DNA of 64,000 nt from Globisporangium splendens (Eukaryota; Oomycota; Peronosporomycetes; Pythiales; Pythiaceae). Shown piece by piece: positions 63,961 through 64,000 of this stretch (positions are counted from its first letter, which is position 1; the number at the start of each line of letters is the position of its first letter). The position numbers and the translations under genes are program-made. A model generated the notes under the pieces. It ran no database searches. It was not told the origin of the DNA and saw nothing but the letters and a program-made list of their open reading frames with translations. The DNA is taken from positions 124,001 through 188,000 of the forward strand of contig VFIW01000064.1 in NCBI GenBank assembly GCA_006386115.1, given 5' to 3'.

Positions 63961-64000
63961 TAACGGTGCGACCGCGTACGAACTGCCGGGCGACGGCGAT

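Overview
This is nuclear DNA of an oomycete, most likely a zoospore-forming Pythium- or Phytophthora-type lineage. The evidence is an elicitin-like secreted protein, oomycete-style bZIP and bHLH regulators fused to ligand-binding-like domains, START-FYVE proteins, large families of 'WLHENRSEGCT' ankyrin repeats, short GT-AG introns (about 65-118 nt), and ciliary genes (PIBF1/CEP90, EFHB/FAP21, an outer-arm dynein intermediate chain remnant). No rRNA, CRISPR array, complete transposon or convincing tRNA was seen. The species cannot be fixed from this sequence.

Layout. 0-12.5 kb is an ankyrin-repeat graveyard: at least five related copies, all carrying stops, frameshifts or truncations, interrupted by an intact NYN-LOTUS RNase-like gene and a four-finger C2H2 gene. 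12.6-22.6 kb is a dense housekeeping and cilium block: a 4-TM protein, a CAF16-like ABC ATPase, EFHB, the nucleoporin SEH1, a nine-exon PIBF1/CEP90 gene and a membrane-anchored TPR gene. 22.7-32.1 kb holds a GPI-anchored LEA-like secreted protein, a bHLH-START regulator, an F-box/JmjC/SAM/APH-kinase gene, NHP2 and a START-FYVE gene. 32.8-40 kb holds a tandem-domain Golgi-type glycosyltransferase, a second LEA-like gene and the ribosome-maturation GTPase EFL1. 40.8-48.5 kb holds a bZIP gene, a long gene-poor stretch and a rearranged duplication: a frameshifted TPR copy, a broken ankyrin copy and a third LEA-like gene. 49.5-56.8 kb holds an anchored purple acid phosphatase, a 76-aa two-exon gene, an internally deleted dynein IC pseudogene, an RluA-type pseudouridine synthase and a GPI-type elicitin-like gene. 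57.4-64 kb is a one-strand tandem of three bZIP genes.

Themes. Gene groups point to ribosome biogenesis (NHP2, EFL1, RluA-like), zoospore cilia (PIBF1, EFHB, dynein IC remnant) and cell-surface or secreted biology (three LEA-like GPI proteins, elicitin, acid phosphatase, glycosyltransferase). Local segmental duplication is the main force reshaping the window: a 556-bp ankyrin fragment copied with its lesions, a TPR gene copied with identical intron lengths, and LEA-like genes copied with their 5' flanks. The most novel-looking items are the JmjC gene with a SAM domain inside its kinase-like domain, the bZIP family sharing a C-terminal tail, and the LEA-like surface protein family. All exon structures here were inferred by eye from splice signals and frame.
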